Below, piece by piece: positions 18,115 through 27,154 of a stretch of DNA of 64,000 nt. The position numbers were made by a program, and so were the translations under genes. Each line of letters begins with the position of its first letter. The first letter of the stretch is position 1. The DNA comes from CALBGR01 sp964499935. Its GTDB lineage: Bacteria; Patescibacteriota; Saccharimonadia; Saccharimonadales; UBA4665. Below the pieces are notes generated by a model. That model made no database searches. It worked only from the letters and a program-made list of their open reading frames with translations, and was not told where the DNA came from. The DNA lies in assembly GCA_964499935.1 (NCBI GenBank), contig CAZCMS010000001.1, positions 248,001 through 312,000 on the forward strand. Reading direction: 5' to 3'.

Positions 18115-18792
18115 CTAGCTGTACTTATTGATAGTATAGCCCACCCCATGTGCAGTTTTGATCAGTTTACGCTTGAATGGACGGTCAATTTTATCACGTA
18201 AATATTTTATATGTACATCAACGGTACTATTCCAGGTTTCAGTGTGCGCATCCCATACATTACTGATTATCATTGAGCGACTGGCTATTTTTCCTTGGTT
18301 GCGCATGAGATATTCTAAAATATCAAACTCCTTACGTCGAAGTGATATATTCTTAGAGCCACGTTTTACTACTCGACGCTCAGGGTCGAGCACGAGGTTA
18401 TCTATTTTTAATAAGGTGGTGATTTCATTATTCTGGGGGCCTCTACGAACCAGTGCATTGAGGCGCGCTTGCAGCTCGTTAGGCTTAAAGGGTTTGGTGA
18501 GGTAATCATCGGCGCCACAATTCAGTAGCGCAACTTTGCTATCCGTATCATTGACTGCACTTAATATAATAACTGGGGTCTTTATATTGAGCTTACGTAA
18601 TGCTTGGCAAGTCTCTTGTCCGTCCATGCCAGGTAAGCCCAGATCTAAAATAATCACATCGTAGAGGTTGCTCTTTGCTAACTCAATACCATCTTCGCCT
18701 GTTTCGGCAAGGTCAACGATCCAGGATGGTTTTAAGTAATCTTTAATGCTTTGAGCGAGTACGGTATTGTCTTCAATTGCTAAGGTCTTCAT
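18115..18792 (-). CDS. OmpR/PhoB-type response regulator
   Basis: 225 residues. Receiver domain about 1-115 with the acidic pair near residue 7, the phospho-acceptor Asp in DVIILDLGLPGMDG and Lys in DYLTKPF. Winged-helix DNA-binding domain about 130-222 with LRRKEFDILEYLMRNQGKIASR and VDVHIKYLRDKI, typical of the OmpR/PhoB class. ComA of the Bacillus system is of the NarL class, so this circuit differs there. It precedes the peptide and kinase genes and is their likely partner. Confidence 0.94.
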   Translation of the reverse strand: MKTLAIEDNTVLAQSIKDYLKPSWIVDLAETGEDGIELAKSNLYDVIILDLGLPGMDGQETCQALRKLNIKTPVIILSAVNDTDSKVALLNCGADDYLTKPFKPNELQARLNALVRRGPQNNEITTLLKIDNLVLDPERRVVKRGSKNISLRRKEFDILEYLMRNQGKIASRSMIISNVWDAHTETWNSTVDVHIKYLRDKIDRPFKRKLIKTAHGVGYTINKYS

Positions 18793-18846
18793 GGGTTCTC
18801 TCTGTTTAATGCTTAATATTTTTATGATGTAGGCTACGGTAGTATT

Positions 18847-19557
18847 TTACATTGCTCTCTCCTTGATGGTGTAACGTTGTGCAGGTTTACTGACTATGTG
18901 CTTTTGAGGTGCTGTTGGTCTATGGTCTGTTATTTGATGTTGCAGCCTAGCCATATTTGGAATCGCTATCATGGTGTTGGTGTGCCGTATAAGTCTTTCT
19001 CTGACAAGACGACTCATTTCCCGACTCGTTGTTTCCCGACTCATGCTTGTTGAGCGTGCAATATATTCGTTAGGTATGTGCTTTCTGATAGTAACCTGTT
19101 CGTTTTCGGCATGACCAAAAGTTTTGGCAAGTGAGATTAAGCGCAGTATTACTTTCTCTCGAGCATTCCGATATTGAAGGTTGGTGATTTCGTCGGCAAA
19201 AGTATTGAGCTGTTGACTGACAATACCTAGTAGCTCGCGCGCATATTGAGGATGTTTTGCTACTTCTTGGTGAAATCGTGTAATGGGAATGCTAAGGGTC
19301 TGTGTGTCGTCAAGAGCGCCGAAGTTTACACCTCTAGTATCGTTAGCCGTATTCCATGTACAAGGAAATAGGTCACCAGGAACAAGAGTGCTGAGGATTT
19401 TCTCACCGTATTGCCAGTCAACCTGATATATCTTTACCCATCCAGAGACAATAAAATGAACTCTGTCGTGTGTGCGGTTAGCGTACAAAATAACTTCTCC
19501 ACTTTTGTATAGGGATTTAGACCCGTCTGCAAATAGTTTCATGAGTGTTGCTTGCAT
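18847..19557 (-). CDS. Crp/Fnr-family transcription regulator
   Basis: 236 residues. Cyclic-nucleotide-binding-type beta-roll at about 12-115 (SGWVKIYQVDWQYGEKILSTLVPGDLFP), a dimer helix, and a Crp helix-turn-helix at about 155-200 (NEYIARSTSMSRETTSREMSRLVRERLI). The N-terminal Cys cluster of Fnr is missing, so it is not an oxygen-sensing Fe-S protein. The canonical cAMP-binding Arg/Ser pair is not obvious. It is 54 bases upstream of the response regulator and probably heads that operon. A TGTGA-type half palindrome lies 64 bases before its start. Confidence 0.88.
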   Translation of the reverse strand: MQATLMKLFADGSKSLYKSGEVILYANRTHDRVHFIVSGWVKIYQVDWQYGEKILSTLVPGDLFPCTWNTANDTRGVNFGALDDTQTLSIPITRFHQEVAKHPQYARELLGIVSQQLNTFADEITNLQYRNAREKVILRLISLAKTFGHAENEQVTIRKHIPNEYIARSTSMSRETTSREMSRLVRERLIRHTNTMIAIPNMARLQHQITDHRPTAPQKHIVSKPAQRYTIKERAM

Positions 19558-19620
19558 GGTATCCTCTACTAACTAGCATACGAGGTAAATCTTAACTTTT
19601 TATTAAATCTCATAAATTTT

Positions 19621-19636
19621 TGTGATTTAGATCATT
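19621..19636. promoter_or_regulatory. Candidate Crp-family binding site
   Basis: TGTGA-N6-TCATT between the divergent crp gene and the GTG-start membrane gene. The left half matches the Crp consensus exactly; the right half matches three of five bases. Autoregulation is plausible. Confidence 0.4.
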
Positions 19637-19710
19637 TTTTAATGGTAATCTTCCCTAGTAGGCGTATCATTGTATGTTATAATTTGCGTAAAGCATTAGC
19701 AGAATAGATT

Positions 19711-20454
19711 GTGAAAAAATATTTACTTACAAAAATTCGTTTAAGTTGGTTTTTTGTTATATTTTTTGTAGCGTATTATGGTATATCTCAATTATTGCCA
19801 AGTTACGCATTTGCTGGAGGTATTCTGACACTCTTTTCTGTGAACTCATTTTTGTATGGATTTTATATCTCTCCAGTTTTAGGCGCGCAGAAAGCTCGCA
19901 TAGAAGAGCTTCATAAAATAACTCGTACTGAGGCGAATGCTGTCTTTACGATGGTATTAGGCACAAAAAAGATGACTCCTCGTATTAGGGACGAAGTCCG
20001 TGCGCGCTTTTCGGTATATCTACGCAACTGTAGCAAGGGAAGGCTAAAGCTGGCAGAAAAGAACTACGAAAATCTTATTAGTTTCTGCATGGATTATAAA
20101 GGTAAGGAAAAAGAGCAAATCGAGAAATTACTAGAACGACTCGTTGCTAATCAGCAGAATCGTACGCTTTTAAACATGCAGCTTAATAATAAAGTGTATA
20201 GCAATGAATGGATGATTATGATGGTTCTGTTTTCTATCACAATTGCGTTTATTTTATTGCTCGATACGGGCTCTTCGGCAGTTATTAATATAGTTGTAGC
20301 GTTGTTGTGTACGGGACTTAGTATGTTGATGTTAATTCTTTTAAAGCTCAGCACGTTAACCCATAAAAAAGCTCGTCAAATATGGCAGCCATTCGAGACG
20401 TTGCTTGCAACAAAATACTATAGAATCGTCGAGAGCACCGAAGACGAATCGTAG
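19711..20454 (+). CDS. Membrane protein of unknown function (four TM)
   Basis: 247 residues, GTG start. Two membrane helices at about 12-30 and 33-53, a soluble helical section (about 60-160), then two helices at about 167-187 and 190-212. The middle is rich in Arg, Lys and Glu. The topology recalls bestrophin-like or DUF4239-type proteins, but I cannot confirm either. It is followed 47 bases later by the polyprenol-kinase-like gene. Confidence 0.6.
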   Translation: MKKYLLTKIRLSWFFVIFFVAYYGISQLLPSYAFAGGILTLFSVNSFLYGFYISPVLGAQKARIEELHKITRTEANAVFTMVLGTKKMTPRIRDEVRARFSVYLRNCSKGRLKLAEKNYENLISFCMDYKGKEKEQIEKLLERLVANQQNRTLLNMQLNNKVYSNEWMIMMVLFSITIAFILLLDTGSSAVINIVVALLCTGLSMLMLILLKLSTLTHKKARQIWQPFETLLATKYYRIVESTEDES

Positions 20455-20501
20455 ATGCAGTTGTTACTTTGTAGCGCTTAAGCGTACAATAGAAAATCAG
20501 T

Positions 20502-21131
20502 ATGTTACTTCTTGCAGTTTGTTTCGTTACTTTCGTTATTTTATGTTTTGCCGAGTTTGGTTGGCATAGGGGTTGGCTGCGTAACGAATTCGGCAGAAAA
20601 TTCGTACACATATTTGTAGGTAGCTTTGTAGCATTTTGGCCGTTGTTTTTGACGTGGAACCAAATATTTCTTGTAAGCGCAGCGTTTGTGATCGTTATTG
20701 TTGTGTCAAAGAAATTTCATATCTTCCGGGCAATCCATAGTGTGCAGCGACCAACTTGGGGAGAGGCACTCTTTGCAGTTAGCGTGGGGCTGCTCGCATT
20801 ATTAACAAGAGATGGTTGGATGTACATGGCAGCATTGCTGCATATGAGCTTGGCTGATGGTCTTGCAGCAATAATCGGAACACAATTTGGTAAACGTAAT
20901 AGATATACCATATTTGGGCATACTAAAAGTATTGTAGGTAGCGCAGTGTTTTTCCTGGTATCTGTGTCGATTCTAGGTTTGTACAGCATGGGCACTGACA
21001 CGCCAATTGATCCACTTATGATAGGTGGCATAGCGCTGGTAGCAACAGCACTCGAAAACCTCACGGCTTACGGACTTGATAACATTACTGTGCCAGTTTG
21101 GGTAGCGATTGTACTAAGCAGTATAGGGTAA
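20502..21131 (+). CDS. Polyprenol/dolichol/phytol kinase-family protein
   Basis: 209 residues, almost entirely membrane helices. It carries the family signatures: GRKFVHIFVGSFVAFWP near residue 30, then ADGLAAIIGTQFGKRNRYTIFGHTKSIVGSAVFF. Members of this CTP-using family phosphorylate dolichol, phytol, farnesol/geranylgeraniol or diacylglycerol. A role in recycling prenyl alcohols or undecaprenol is reasonable. A link to the isoprenoid enzyme 4 kb away is possible but unproven. A 100-base inverted repeat follows the stop. Confidence 0.8.
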   Translation: MLLLAVCFVTFVILCFAEFGWHRGWLRNEFGRKFVHIFVGSFVAFWPLFLTWNQIFLVSAAFVIVIVVSKKFHIFRAIHSVQRPTWGEALFAVSVGLLALLTRDGWMYMAALLHMSLADGLAAIIGTQFGKRNRYTIFGHTKSIVGSAVFFLVSVSILGLYSMGTDTPIDPLMIGGIALVATALENLTAYGLDNITVPVWVAIVLSSIG

Positions 21132-21135
21132 GTTT

Positions 21136-21235
21136 GACTACTATACCTATAGGATAAACAGGGTTAGGCGGAGCGCAGCCGGAGCAGTGTAAGCTGGCCC
21201 GCACGTAATGCACCGTTTATCCTATAGGTATAGTC
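21136..21235. repeat. Inverted repeat, possible miniature mobile or REP-like element
   Basis: ACTATACCTATAGGATAAAC at 21140-21159 recurs inverted at 21215-21234: a perfect 20-bp pair around a 55-base GC-rich centre. The right arm overlaps the first possible start of the next ORF. There is no T-run, so it is not a simple terminator. Confidence 0.6.
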
Positions 21236-21270
21236 GTCATATTGATAGGTACCTGTGTATAATATTGCTT

Positions 21271-21636
21271 ATGATAGCCATTGATATGATGACGTGGTGG
21301 TATACGACCGCATGGTTTGCGGTGTTGCATAAGATCCAGCTACTTGTTACGGGTATACTTCAGAATTTTTCTGTTGGGTTGCTTGCACGTACGTTATTTT
21401 CTCCGTTTCGCCAGATAGACGCTGGAGGTGTTCGTGGTCCTGTAGGTGTGCAACTAAGGGCTTGGTTTGATAGGACCTTTTCACGTTTATTTGGCGCAGT
21501 GATACGGACGGTTATGATCTTCTCAGGCTGTTTGATGGCGTTTATTGTGCTCGTGGCTGGCGTGATTTGGGCAGCAGTATGGCTGGTGATTCCGGTTTTG
21601 CCATTTGTAGGATTAATAGTTATGGTGATTTTTTAA
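21271..21636 (+). CDS. Small conserved membrane protein upstream of Clp ATPase
   Basis: About 121 residues from the chosen ATG; an upstream in-frame ATG at 21208 lies inside the inverted repeat and is less likely. The protein contains WWYTTAWFAVLHKIQ, then FSVGLLARTLFSPFRQIDAGGVRGP-GVQLRAWFDR, then two membrane helices at the end. I associate this pattern with Saccharibacterial proteins encoded next to a ClpC-like gene. Its TAA overlaps the ATG of the Clp gene, so the two are translationally coupled and probably act together at the membrane. Confidence 0.7.
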   Translation: MIAIDMMTWWYTTAWFAVLHKIQLLVTGILQNFSVGLLARTLFSPFRQIDAGGVRGPVGVQLRAWFDRTFSRLFGAVIRTVMIFSGCLMAFIVLVAGVIWAAVWLVIPVLPFVGLIVMVIF

Positions 21637-24038
21637 TGCCGGAGTCTATCTTCAGCTACAACAGTAAGCGTGCGAAATTAGCACGACTTGGCGCTGTTCT
21701 AGGTTCGCGCACAATGTATATAGCACTTATAGTAAGCGCCTTTGGCGTGTTAGTGCTCGGTGTAGCGCTTGTATTGTTATCTGATATCTCGTTCGGATGG
21801 GTAATTGCAGGCTTTGCAGGCCCAATTTTTGTTATTGCCTCATGGGGAAAGTCGTTGCGCAGTCTTCCGGTTGGTAGTGAGTCTACAATTGATGCACGCT
21901 TGGACAGTGATTTGCTCGCAAAACTTCCACATCAACACACGCCCAAAGACATAGTTGCGATCATTGAGAATACTGGTGGCGCGCGCTTTATGAGCAACCG
22001 ATTTATTATAAGTCCACAATACATCGGCGATCTATCGAGTGCAGATCCGCAGGCAGCAACTACAATCTGGCAACGCGCAGAGCAATATAGAGTAGAAAAT
22101 GAATTCGAGACGATAAATGCAGCAATACTTTTCGTTGCGCTTATACATGAGGCTGAGGGTGTTGATAGCTACTTAGCCCACTTAGGCTTAGATAAGGAGG
22201 ATTTCTTATCGGGACTGCGCTGGTATAAGCACATACAGGATCTTATTGCATCACGCAAACAGCTACACAAGAAGGGCGGTATTGGTCGCGACTGGGCTTT
22301 TGGATATATACCCTTACTTGAGTACATGGGCTTTAATATCAGCGAGCATATTACATACAGCGGTTCATTGGCTCGCGAGCTACCAAGCAGAGAGCAGTTG
22401 TTGCAGAATGTAACTCATACCCTCGCACAAGCTGGACGACGTAATGTTGTGCTAGTTGGACAATTAGGCAGTGGCAAGACAAAAATTGTGCAGAGCCTAG
22501 CTGAAAAGCTGCTGGATGCCGATCCTGAGGTTCCTAAGTCGCTCCATTATCACCAGATAATCTCACTTGACCCGGCAACCTTGATGGCTCGTGCTCGCGG
22601 GAGGGGTGAGCTTGAGGACTTGGTGCAGAGGATGTGCTACGAAGCGCTAAGAGCAAAGAATATAATTTTATTTTTGGACGACGCGCAGCTTTTCTTCGAA
22701 GAAGGTTCAGGATCGGTTGATCTAAGTAACGTGTTGTTGCCAATTTTAGATGGTGGTGCGCTACGTATAATTTTGGCAATGGATGAACAACGATGGGTAC
22801 AAATATCGCAGAACAACCCCGCACTAGTGCAGTATATGAACCGGGTTGTTATTGCTCCGACAAACGAAGACGAAACGATGGCAATTATGCAAAATCAGCT
22901 GGTTATGTTTGAACACCAGCAAAAAGTTCTGTATACATACCAGGCGCTTGGTGCTGCATATCGTTTAAGTTCACGGTTTATGGCGGAGCAGGTCATGCCT
23001 GGGAAGGCTTTGAAGCTCCTGGAATCGGCTGCCAATATGAGTGACGGAGGATTAGTGACGCAAGAATCGGTAGAGAAGGCCATAGAGCAAACTCAAGGTG
23101 TGAAGGTCGGTACGGCTAATACTCATACCGAACGAGCAACACTTTTGAATCTTGAAAACCTGATTCACGAACGCATGATCAACCAGGTAAGGGCAGTACA
23201 GGTCGTAAGTGATGCGCTTCGTCGTGCGCGAGCTGGCGTGCGCAACACAGATAGACCTATTGGTACGTTTCTGTTCCTGGGACCAACTGGTGTAGGTAAG
23301 ACAGAGCTTGCGAAGAGCGTTGCAGCAACATTCTTTGAAGATGAGGATAATCTAGTGCGCCTTGATTTAAACGAGTATGTACGATCAGAGGATGTTAGTC
23401 GCTTGATTGCTGATCCTGCACAGGATTCTCATAGTTTGACGGCTCAAATTGCCCGTCAGCCCTTTAGTGTAGTTTTGCTGGACGAAATCGAAAAGGCACA
23501 CCCAGAAGTGCTCAATACGCTACTGCAATTACTCGACGAAGGGATATTGCGCGATATTAATAACCGTGAAGTTTCATTTCGTGATGCTGTGATCATCGCT
23601 ACGAGTAATGCCGGCGCAGACAGGATTCGACAGCACATAGAGGCAGGTGAGCAGCTAGAGCAATTCGAACAGCAATTTACAGATGAACTGATTAGTAGTA
23701 ATACATTTCGCCCTGAATTTTTAAATAGGTTCGACGAGATTGTGTTATTTCGCCCGCTTGAGCCTGCGGAGTTGTTGCAGGTTGTAGAGCTGATCATCAA
23801 TGGTGTTAATAAAACATTGTCGATACAGAAATTGTCGGTCGATGTTGATCTTGATGCAAAGCAACTTCTAGTTGAAGCTGGATATGATCCACGCTTAGGT
23901 GCGCGCCCAATGCGTCGGATAGTGCAGCGAACTGTAGAAAATATTGTAGCCAACCAGGTACTGAGCCAGCAGGCGTTGCCGGGTACCGAAATACGTATTA
24001 CAAAAGCAGATATTGAACAATCGCTTGCGCGAAACTAG
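21636..24038 (+). CDS. Membrane-tethered ClpA/ClpC-type AAA+ ATPase
   Basis: 800 residues from ATG 21636, chosen because it overlaps the upstream stop (TAATG). Two N-terminal membrane helices (about 20-65) replace a soluble start. A Clp N-like helical region follows. AAA module 1 has Walker A GQLGSGKT and Walker B IILFLDDAQ. AAA module 2 has GPTGVGKT, VVLLDEIEKAHPEVLNTLLQLLDEG and the C-terminal ClpB-D2 small domain (EAGYDPRLGARPMRRIVQ). These proteins unfold substrates for ClpP or disaggregate proteins. Membrane tethering suggests envelope or secretion quality control. No ClpP gene is visible in the window. Confidence 0.92.
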   Translation: MPESIFSYNSKRAKLARLGAVLGSRTMYIALIVSAFGVLVLGVALVLLSDISFGWVIAGFAGPIFVIASWGKSLRSLPVGSESTIDARLDSDLLAKLPHQHTPKDIVAIIENTGGARFMSNRFIISPQYIGDLSSADPQAATTIWQRAEQYRVENEFETINAAILFVALIHEAEGVDSYLAHLGLDKEDFLSGLRWYKHIQDLIASRKQLHKKGGIGRDWAFGYIPLLEYMGFNISEHITYSGSLARELPSREQLLQNVTHTLAQAGRRNVVLVGQLGSGKTKIVQSLAEKLLDADPEVPKSLHYHQIISLDPATLMARARGRGELEDLVQRMCYEALRAKNIILFLDDAQLFFEEGSGSVDLSNVLLPILDGGALRIILAMDEQRWVQISQNNPALVQYMNRVVIAPTNEDETMAIMQNQLVMFEHQQKVLYTYQALGAAYRLSSRFMAEQVMPGKALKLLESAANMSDGGLVTQESVEKAIEQTQGVKVGTANTHTERATLLNLENLIHERMINQVRAVQVVSDALRRARAGVRNTDRPIGTFLFLGPTGVGKTELAKSVAATFFEDEDNLVRLDLNEYVRSEDVSRLIADPAQDSHSLTAQIARQPFSVVLLDEIEKAHPEVLNTLLQLLDEGILRDINNREVSFRDAVIIATSNAGADRIRQHIEAGEQLEQFEQQFTDELISSNTFRPEFLNRFDEIVLFRPLEPAELLQVVELIINGVNKTLSIQKLSVDVDLDAKQLLVEAGYDPRLGARPMRRIVQRTVENIVANQVLSQQALPGTEIRITKADIEQSLARN

Positions 24039-25903
24039 TCAATAGTTAATTCAATGGTTTCGTGAATTGGTTGTGAGAATTTGCCGTGGGCACGTAATGC
24101 ATTAAAGATGACAATAATATCTATCACTTCTTGAGCAAGGGCGCCATAGATAGGCTTAAATGCGCCAGTGGCAAATATGAACATCAGTACGACACTAAGC
24201 CCGATACCTACCAAAATACTTTGCTTTGCAATGTAGAACGTACGTTTTGCAATCTCGGTGCCATATGCAACACGTCCAATATCATCTAGCATAATCACTG
24301 CGTCTGCTGATTCAGTAGCTGCTGCAGCACCTTTTACCCCAAGGGCAATACCCACATCTGCTGCGGTGAGTACCGGTGCGTCATTGATGCCATCGCCTAC
24401 AAACACTATAGGCGTGTGCTTTTTATCAAGTTGCTCAAGTGTGTGAAGTTTATCTGCGGGCAATGCCTCTGCTACAACTTCTGTAATTCCAAGTTTCCTG
24501 GCAACGCTATTTGCGGTCTTCTTGTTGTCGCCAGTAATCATTAAAATATGCTGAATGCCAGCTCGCTTCAAGCGTGCAATGGTAGATTTGCTTTCTGGGC
24601 GTATTTCGTCGGTAAATGTAATGATACCTGCAAGCGAACCATTAATGGCTACCAAAGATGCGGTCGTAATTGGAGTGGTGAAATTTTTTGGAAAATCAAC
24701 ACCCTGCTCCCGAAGTAATTGCTCTCGACCTATGAGGATATCTTTACTGCCTACGTGTGCCTTTAATCCGAGTCCCGCAAATTCTGTGACCCGCTTAGCT
24801 TTTTTAACTGCAATCTTCTTTTCGGTAGCATGCCGAGTGATGGCTTGTGCAACAACGTGATTAGAATTTTGTTCTAAGGCAGCTGCAAATCCTATAACAT
24901 CTTGCACCTTATTTGCACCAAATGTCTGAACTTTTGCCACAACTAATTCGCCGTGCGTTAGGGTGCCTGTTTTATCAAAAGCAACTGTTTTTGCTTGAGC
25001 GAGTTTTTCCAAAGCGCCACCATTTTTAATAATAATGCCGTGTTTGGCAGCTCGGCTCATGCCAGAGATGATTGCAATAGGTGCAGCCAAAATAAGCGGA
25101 CACGGCGTAGCCACCACAAGTACTTGCAAGAAGCGTAGGGAGTCGCCACTAATTGCCCAGGCGCCAATACCAATTGCGAACGCAATGATAGTGAAGGGTA
25201 TTGCGTAATGGTCTGCGAGTCGTACGAATGGGGCGCGACTGCTAGTAGCATTTTTGACGAGCTGAATAATTTGCTCATATTGACTGTCTTTTGCAGCCCG
25301 GATTGCACGCACAGTAACAACTCCGTCAATGTTCACTGTGCCACTTAATATTTCATCACCAGCGTTTTTATCCTGTGGGAGGCTTTCACCGGTCAGGCTA
25401 GATTCATCAAAATTTGCTGTTCCGTCTAAAATCACAGAGTCTGCTGGCACGAGTTCACCTGGGCGAATAATGAGTTTATCGCCTTTTACAACTTCGCTTG
25501 CCTTGATGTCTATTTCTTTGCGACCGCGTAGTACGTGTGCCTGCTGAGGGGCACGATGTAGTAATGCTTCAAGCTCAGTTTTTGCCCGATGCCCAGCGTA
25601 TTGTTCAAGCGACTCGCCTCCGGTAAGCATTAATACGACAACGACAGCTGTCCAATACTCGCCCATGATAAGAGCGGTGCCAATTGCAGTTGCAGCCAGA
25701 ATGTCTACTCCATACGTGCCATCGCGCACATCCTGAATCATTCCGTATACCAAAGGCAACAGAACAGATACACTCGTGATAATTAATAGCAGTTTAGCGA
25801 TTGCATCAAATCCTGCCAGGTCAAAACCTAACGCAACACCGCTTGTAATTAATGCAAAGCTAAATAATTTATACGCACGAATAAACGCAGCAATTTTCTT
25901 CAT
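24035..25903 (-). CDS. P1B-type heavy-metal transporting ATPase
   Basis: 622 residues. Actuator motif TGES at 171-174, phosphorylation motif DKTGT with Asp310, nucleotide-binding HP-type region, and hinge GDGINDAPVL. The metal-site motif in the core helix is TPCP at 266-269, not the common CPC, which suggests a metal specificity different from the Cu-exporting group. There is no N-terminal heavy-metal-associated domain. It should export a divalent metal ion. Its 3' end overlaps the convergent Clp gene by four bases. Confidence 0.9.
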   Translation of the reverse strand: MKKIAAFIRAYKLFSFALITSGVALGFDLAGFDAIAKLLLIITSVSVLLPLVYGMIQDVRDGTYGVDILAATAIGTALIMGEYWTAVVVVLMLTGGESLEQYAGHRAKTELEALLHRAPQQAHVLRGRKEIDIKASEVVKGDKLIIRPGELVPADSVILDGTANFDESSLTGESLPQDKNAGDEILSGTVNIDGVVTVRAIRAAKDSQYEQIIQLVKNATSSRAPFVRLADHYAIPFTIIAFAIGIGAWAISGDSLRFLQVLVVATPCPLILAAPIAIISGMSRAAKHGIIIKNGGALEKLAQAKTVAFDKTGTLTHGELVVAKVQTFGANKVQDVIGFAAALEQNSNHVVAQAITRHATEKKIAVKKAKRVTEFAGLGLKAHVGSKDILIGREQLLREQGVDFPKNFTTPITTASLVAINGSLAGIITFTDEIRPESKSTIARLKRAGIQHILMITGDNKKTANSVARKLGITEVVAEALPADKLHTLEQLDKKHTPIVFVGDGINDAPVLTAADVGIALGVKGAAAATESADAVIMLDDIGRVAYGTEIAKRTFYIAKQSILVGIGLSVVLMFIFATGAFKPIYGALAQEVIDIIVIFNALRAHGKFSQPIHETIELTID

Positions 25904-25962
25904 ATTTCTCCCTTTATATATCTCGCATAGTTCTCTTGCTGTAAATTATAGCAAACAAAGAG

Positions 25963-25983
25963 CACCCTCGAGAAGACGAGGGT
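25963..25983 (-). terminator. Weak terminator after the pentapeptide gene
   Basis: ACCCTCG and CGAGGGT form a 7-bp stem around a six-base loop. Downstream on the minus strand is a T-rich but broken run (GCTCTTTGTTT). Confidence 0.5.
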
Positions 25984-26014
25984 AATGCATGACGATTAGG
26001 TCTCAGTATGATAT

Positions 26015-26662
26015 TTAGTCATCGCTAACGATTATTTTGTGGGCTGCTGCGAGCTGATGGCTGATACTCATTAGCTGCACGCTGTTAATCGTTGCCCCTC
26101 CAAGACTCATTATGCCTGAAATACTCGTTATATCCGATGTTCGCAAGTCAACATTTTTAAATGTAGTGTTTGAAAATTCTGTTTTATCTAAAGTGCATGA
26201 TTCAAAAGAGATATTATCAAGGCGTGCGTTGTAAAAATCGGCCTCACGCAGGTCACAGCGAATAAAAGTAACATGCTGCAGATTAGTAAAGCGAAAATTA
26301 GTGAGATCTAGTTTGCAATCCACAAAAGTAACATTCTTGATCGTTGCACCGTGTACTTGCAGGCCACTTAGTCGGCAGTTTGACATCATAACTCTTTGTA
26401 GTGACGCATTTTCAAGGTTACATGCAGCGAGGCTACACTTTTCAAATATACAATCTGTGAAATTGGCGCGTTCTAATTTGGCTGCATCGAAAGCTGTGTC
26501 TATTAATTTCGTCTCTTGCAGAGCCAGGGCTTTGATGTGTGTGTCCTGAATGTCGGCGTGCGTAATGAGCGCTTCGGAGATTGTTTCGTCAGTTTGAGCA
26601 ACGGTGAAGAAATCTTGAATCTCAGTAAGTGTCATTGGTAATTGAGGTTGGATAACGTTCAT
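26015..26662 (-). CDS. Pentapeptide-repeat protein
   Basis: 215 residues with runs of the A(D/N)LxX repeat from about 45 to 185, for example LERANFTDCIFEKCSLAACNL and NFRFTNLQHVTFIRCDL. This builds a right-handed quadrilateral beta-helix. Some family members mimic DNA and protect gyrase; most have no known function. A start at MNVIQPQLPM or Met10 is equally possible. It is a monocistronic minus-strand gene. Confidence 0.88.
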   Translation of the reverse strand: MNVIQPQLPMTLTEIQDFFTVAQTDETISEALITHADIQDTHIKALALQETKLIDTAFDAAKLERANFTDCIFEKCSLAACNLENASLQRVMMSNCRLSGLQVHGATIKNVTFVDCKLDLTNFRFTNLQHVTFIRCDLREADFYNARLDNISFESCTLDKTEFSNTTFKNVDLRTSDITSISGIMSLGGATINSVQLMSISHQLAAAHKIIVSDD

Positions 26663-26742
26663 TTTTAGAGAATATCACAGCCAGAAATAAAACTCTCCGT
26701 TGATCTTCGAGGTATTTCTGCTACCACTTCTGTACGTAGGTG

Positions 26743-26974
26743 TTACCGACTATGGTGACTGGCAATTAGTGTACGTAGGATAGTTGCCAGCGCCCATTGG
26801 CTCGCTGCTGTGAATAGCTGATACCATAGCGCATCAGATTGCCAGAGTGCGATCAGGGCTACGCCTACACAATATCCGGTAAATGGTATGTACATAAAGC
26901 CAACCCTCTTTGCTACTCGGCAGATAGCTCCCGCGAACTCGCTTGAACCAAATTTTGGTTTTCCTTTTGCTCAT
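26743..26974 (-). pseudogene. Frameshifted small membrane protein
   Basis: From ATG at 26974 the minus strand reads MSKRKTKIWFKRVRGSYLPS and continues SKEGWL. The frame then leaves coding sense and stops. One base over, the sequence resumes as a membrane protein: MYIPFTGYCVGVALIALWQS, then DALWYQLF, ending SHHSR at 26743. The two parts together look like a short membrane protein of about 76 residues with a basic cytoplasmic start. The span is 232 bases, one more than a multiple of three. A true frameshift, a sequencing error or programmed shifting at the TTTATG junction would all explain it. Confidence 0.5.
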
Positions 26975-27059
26975 AGTTTTACTATACACCTATGATGTTT
27001 CACTTTTCGCTCTGTATTTGAGCTCATCAGTACGACAATTGTATTCGTAGAAGTGAGGT

Positions 27060-27147
27060 GTAGCGATGAGGGGGCGAGGTCTAGCGAAAGTAGGGTTGCC
27101 GTAATGGCGGTTTGCTTTCGCCAGACCTCAAGCCTCTTCGTCGCTAC
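27060..27147 (-). other. Long hairpin downstream of the GC-rich ORF
   Basis: GAGGTCTAGCGAAAG (27076-27090) pairs with CTTTCGCCAGACCTC (27115-27129) over 15 positions with one non-Watson-Crick pair. Outside that, GTAGCGA (27060-27066) pairs with TCGCTAC (27141-27147). It starts 8 bases past the stop codon. No T-run follows. Confidence 0.7.
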
Positions 27148-27154
27148 GACATGG

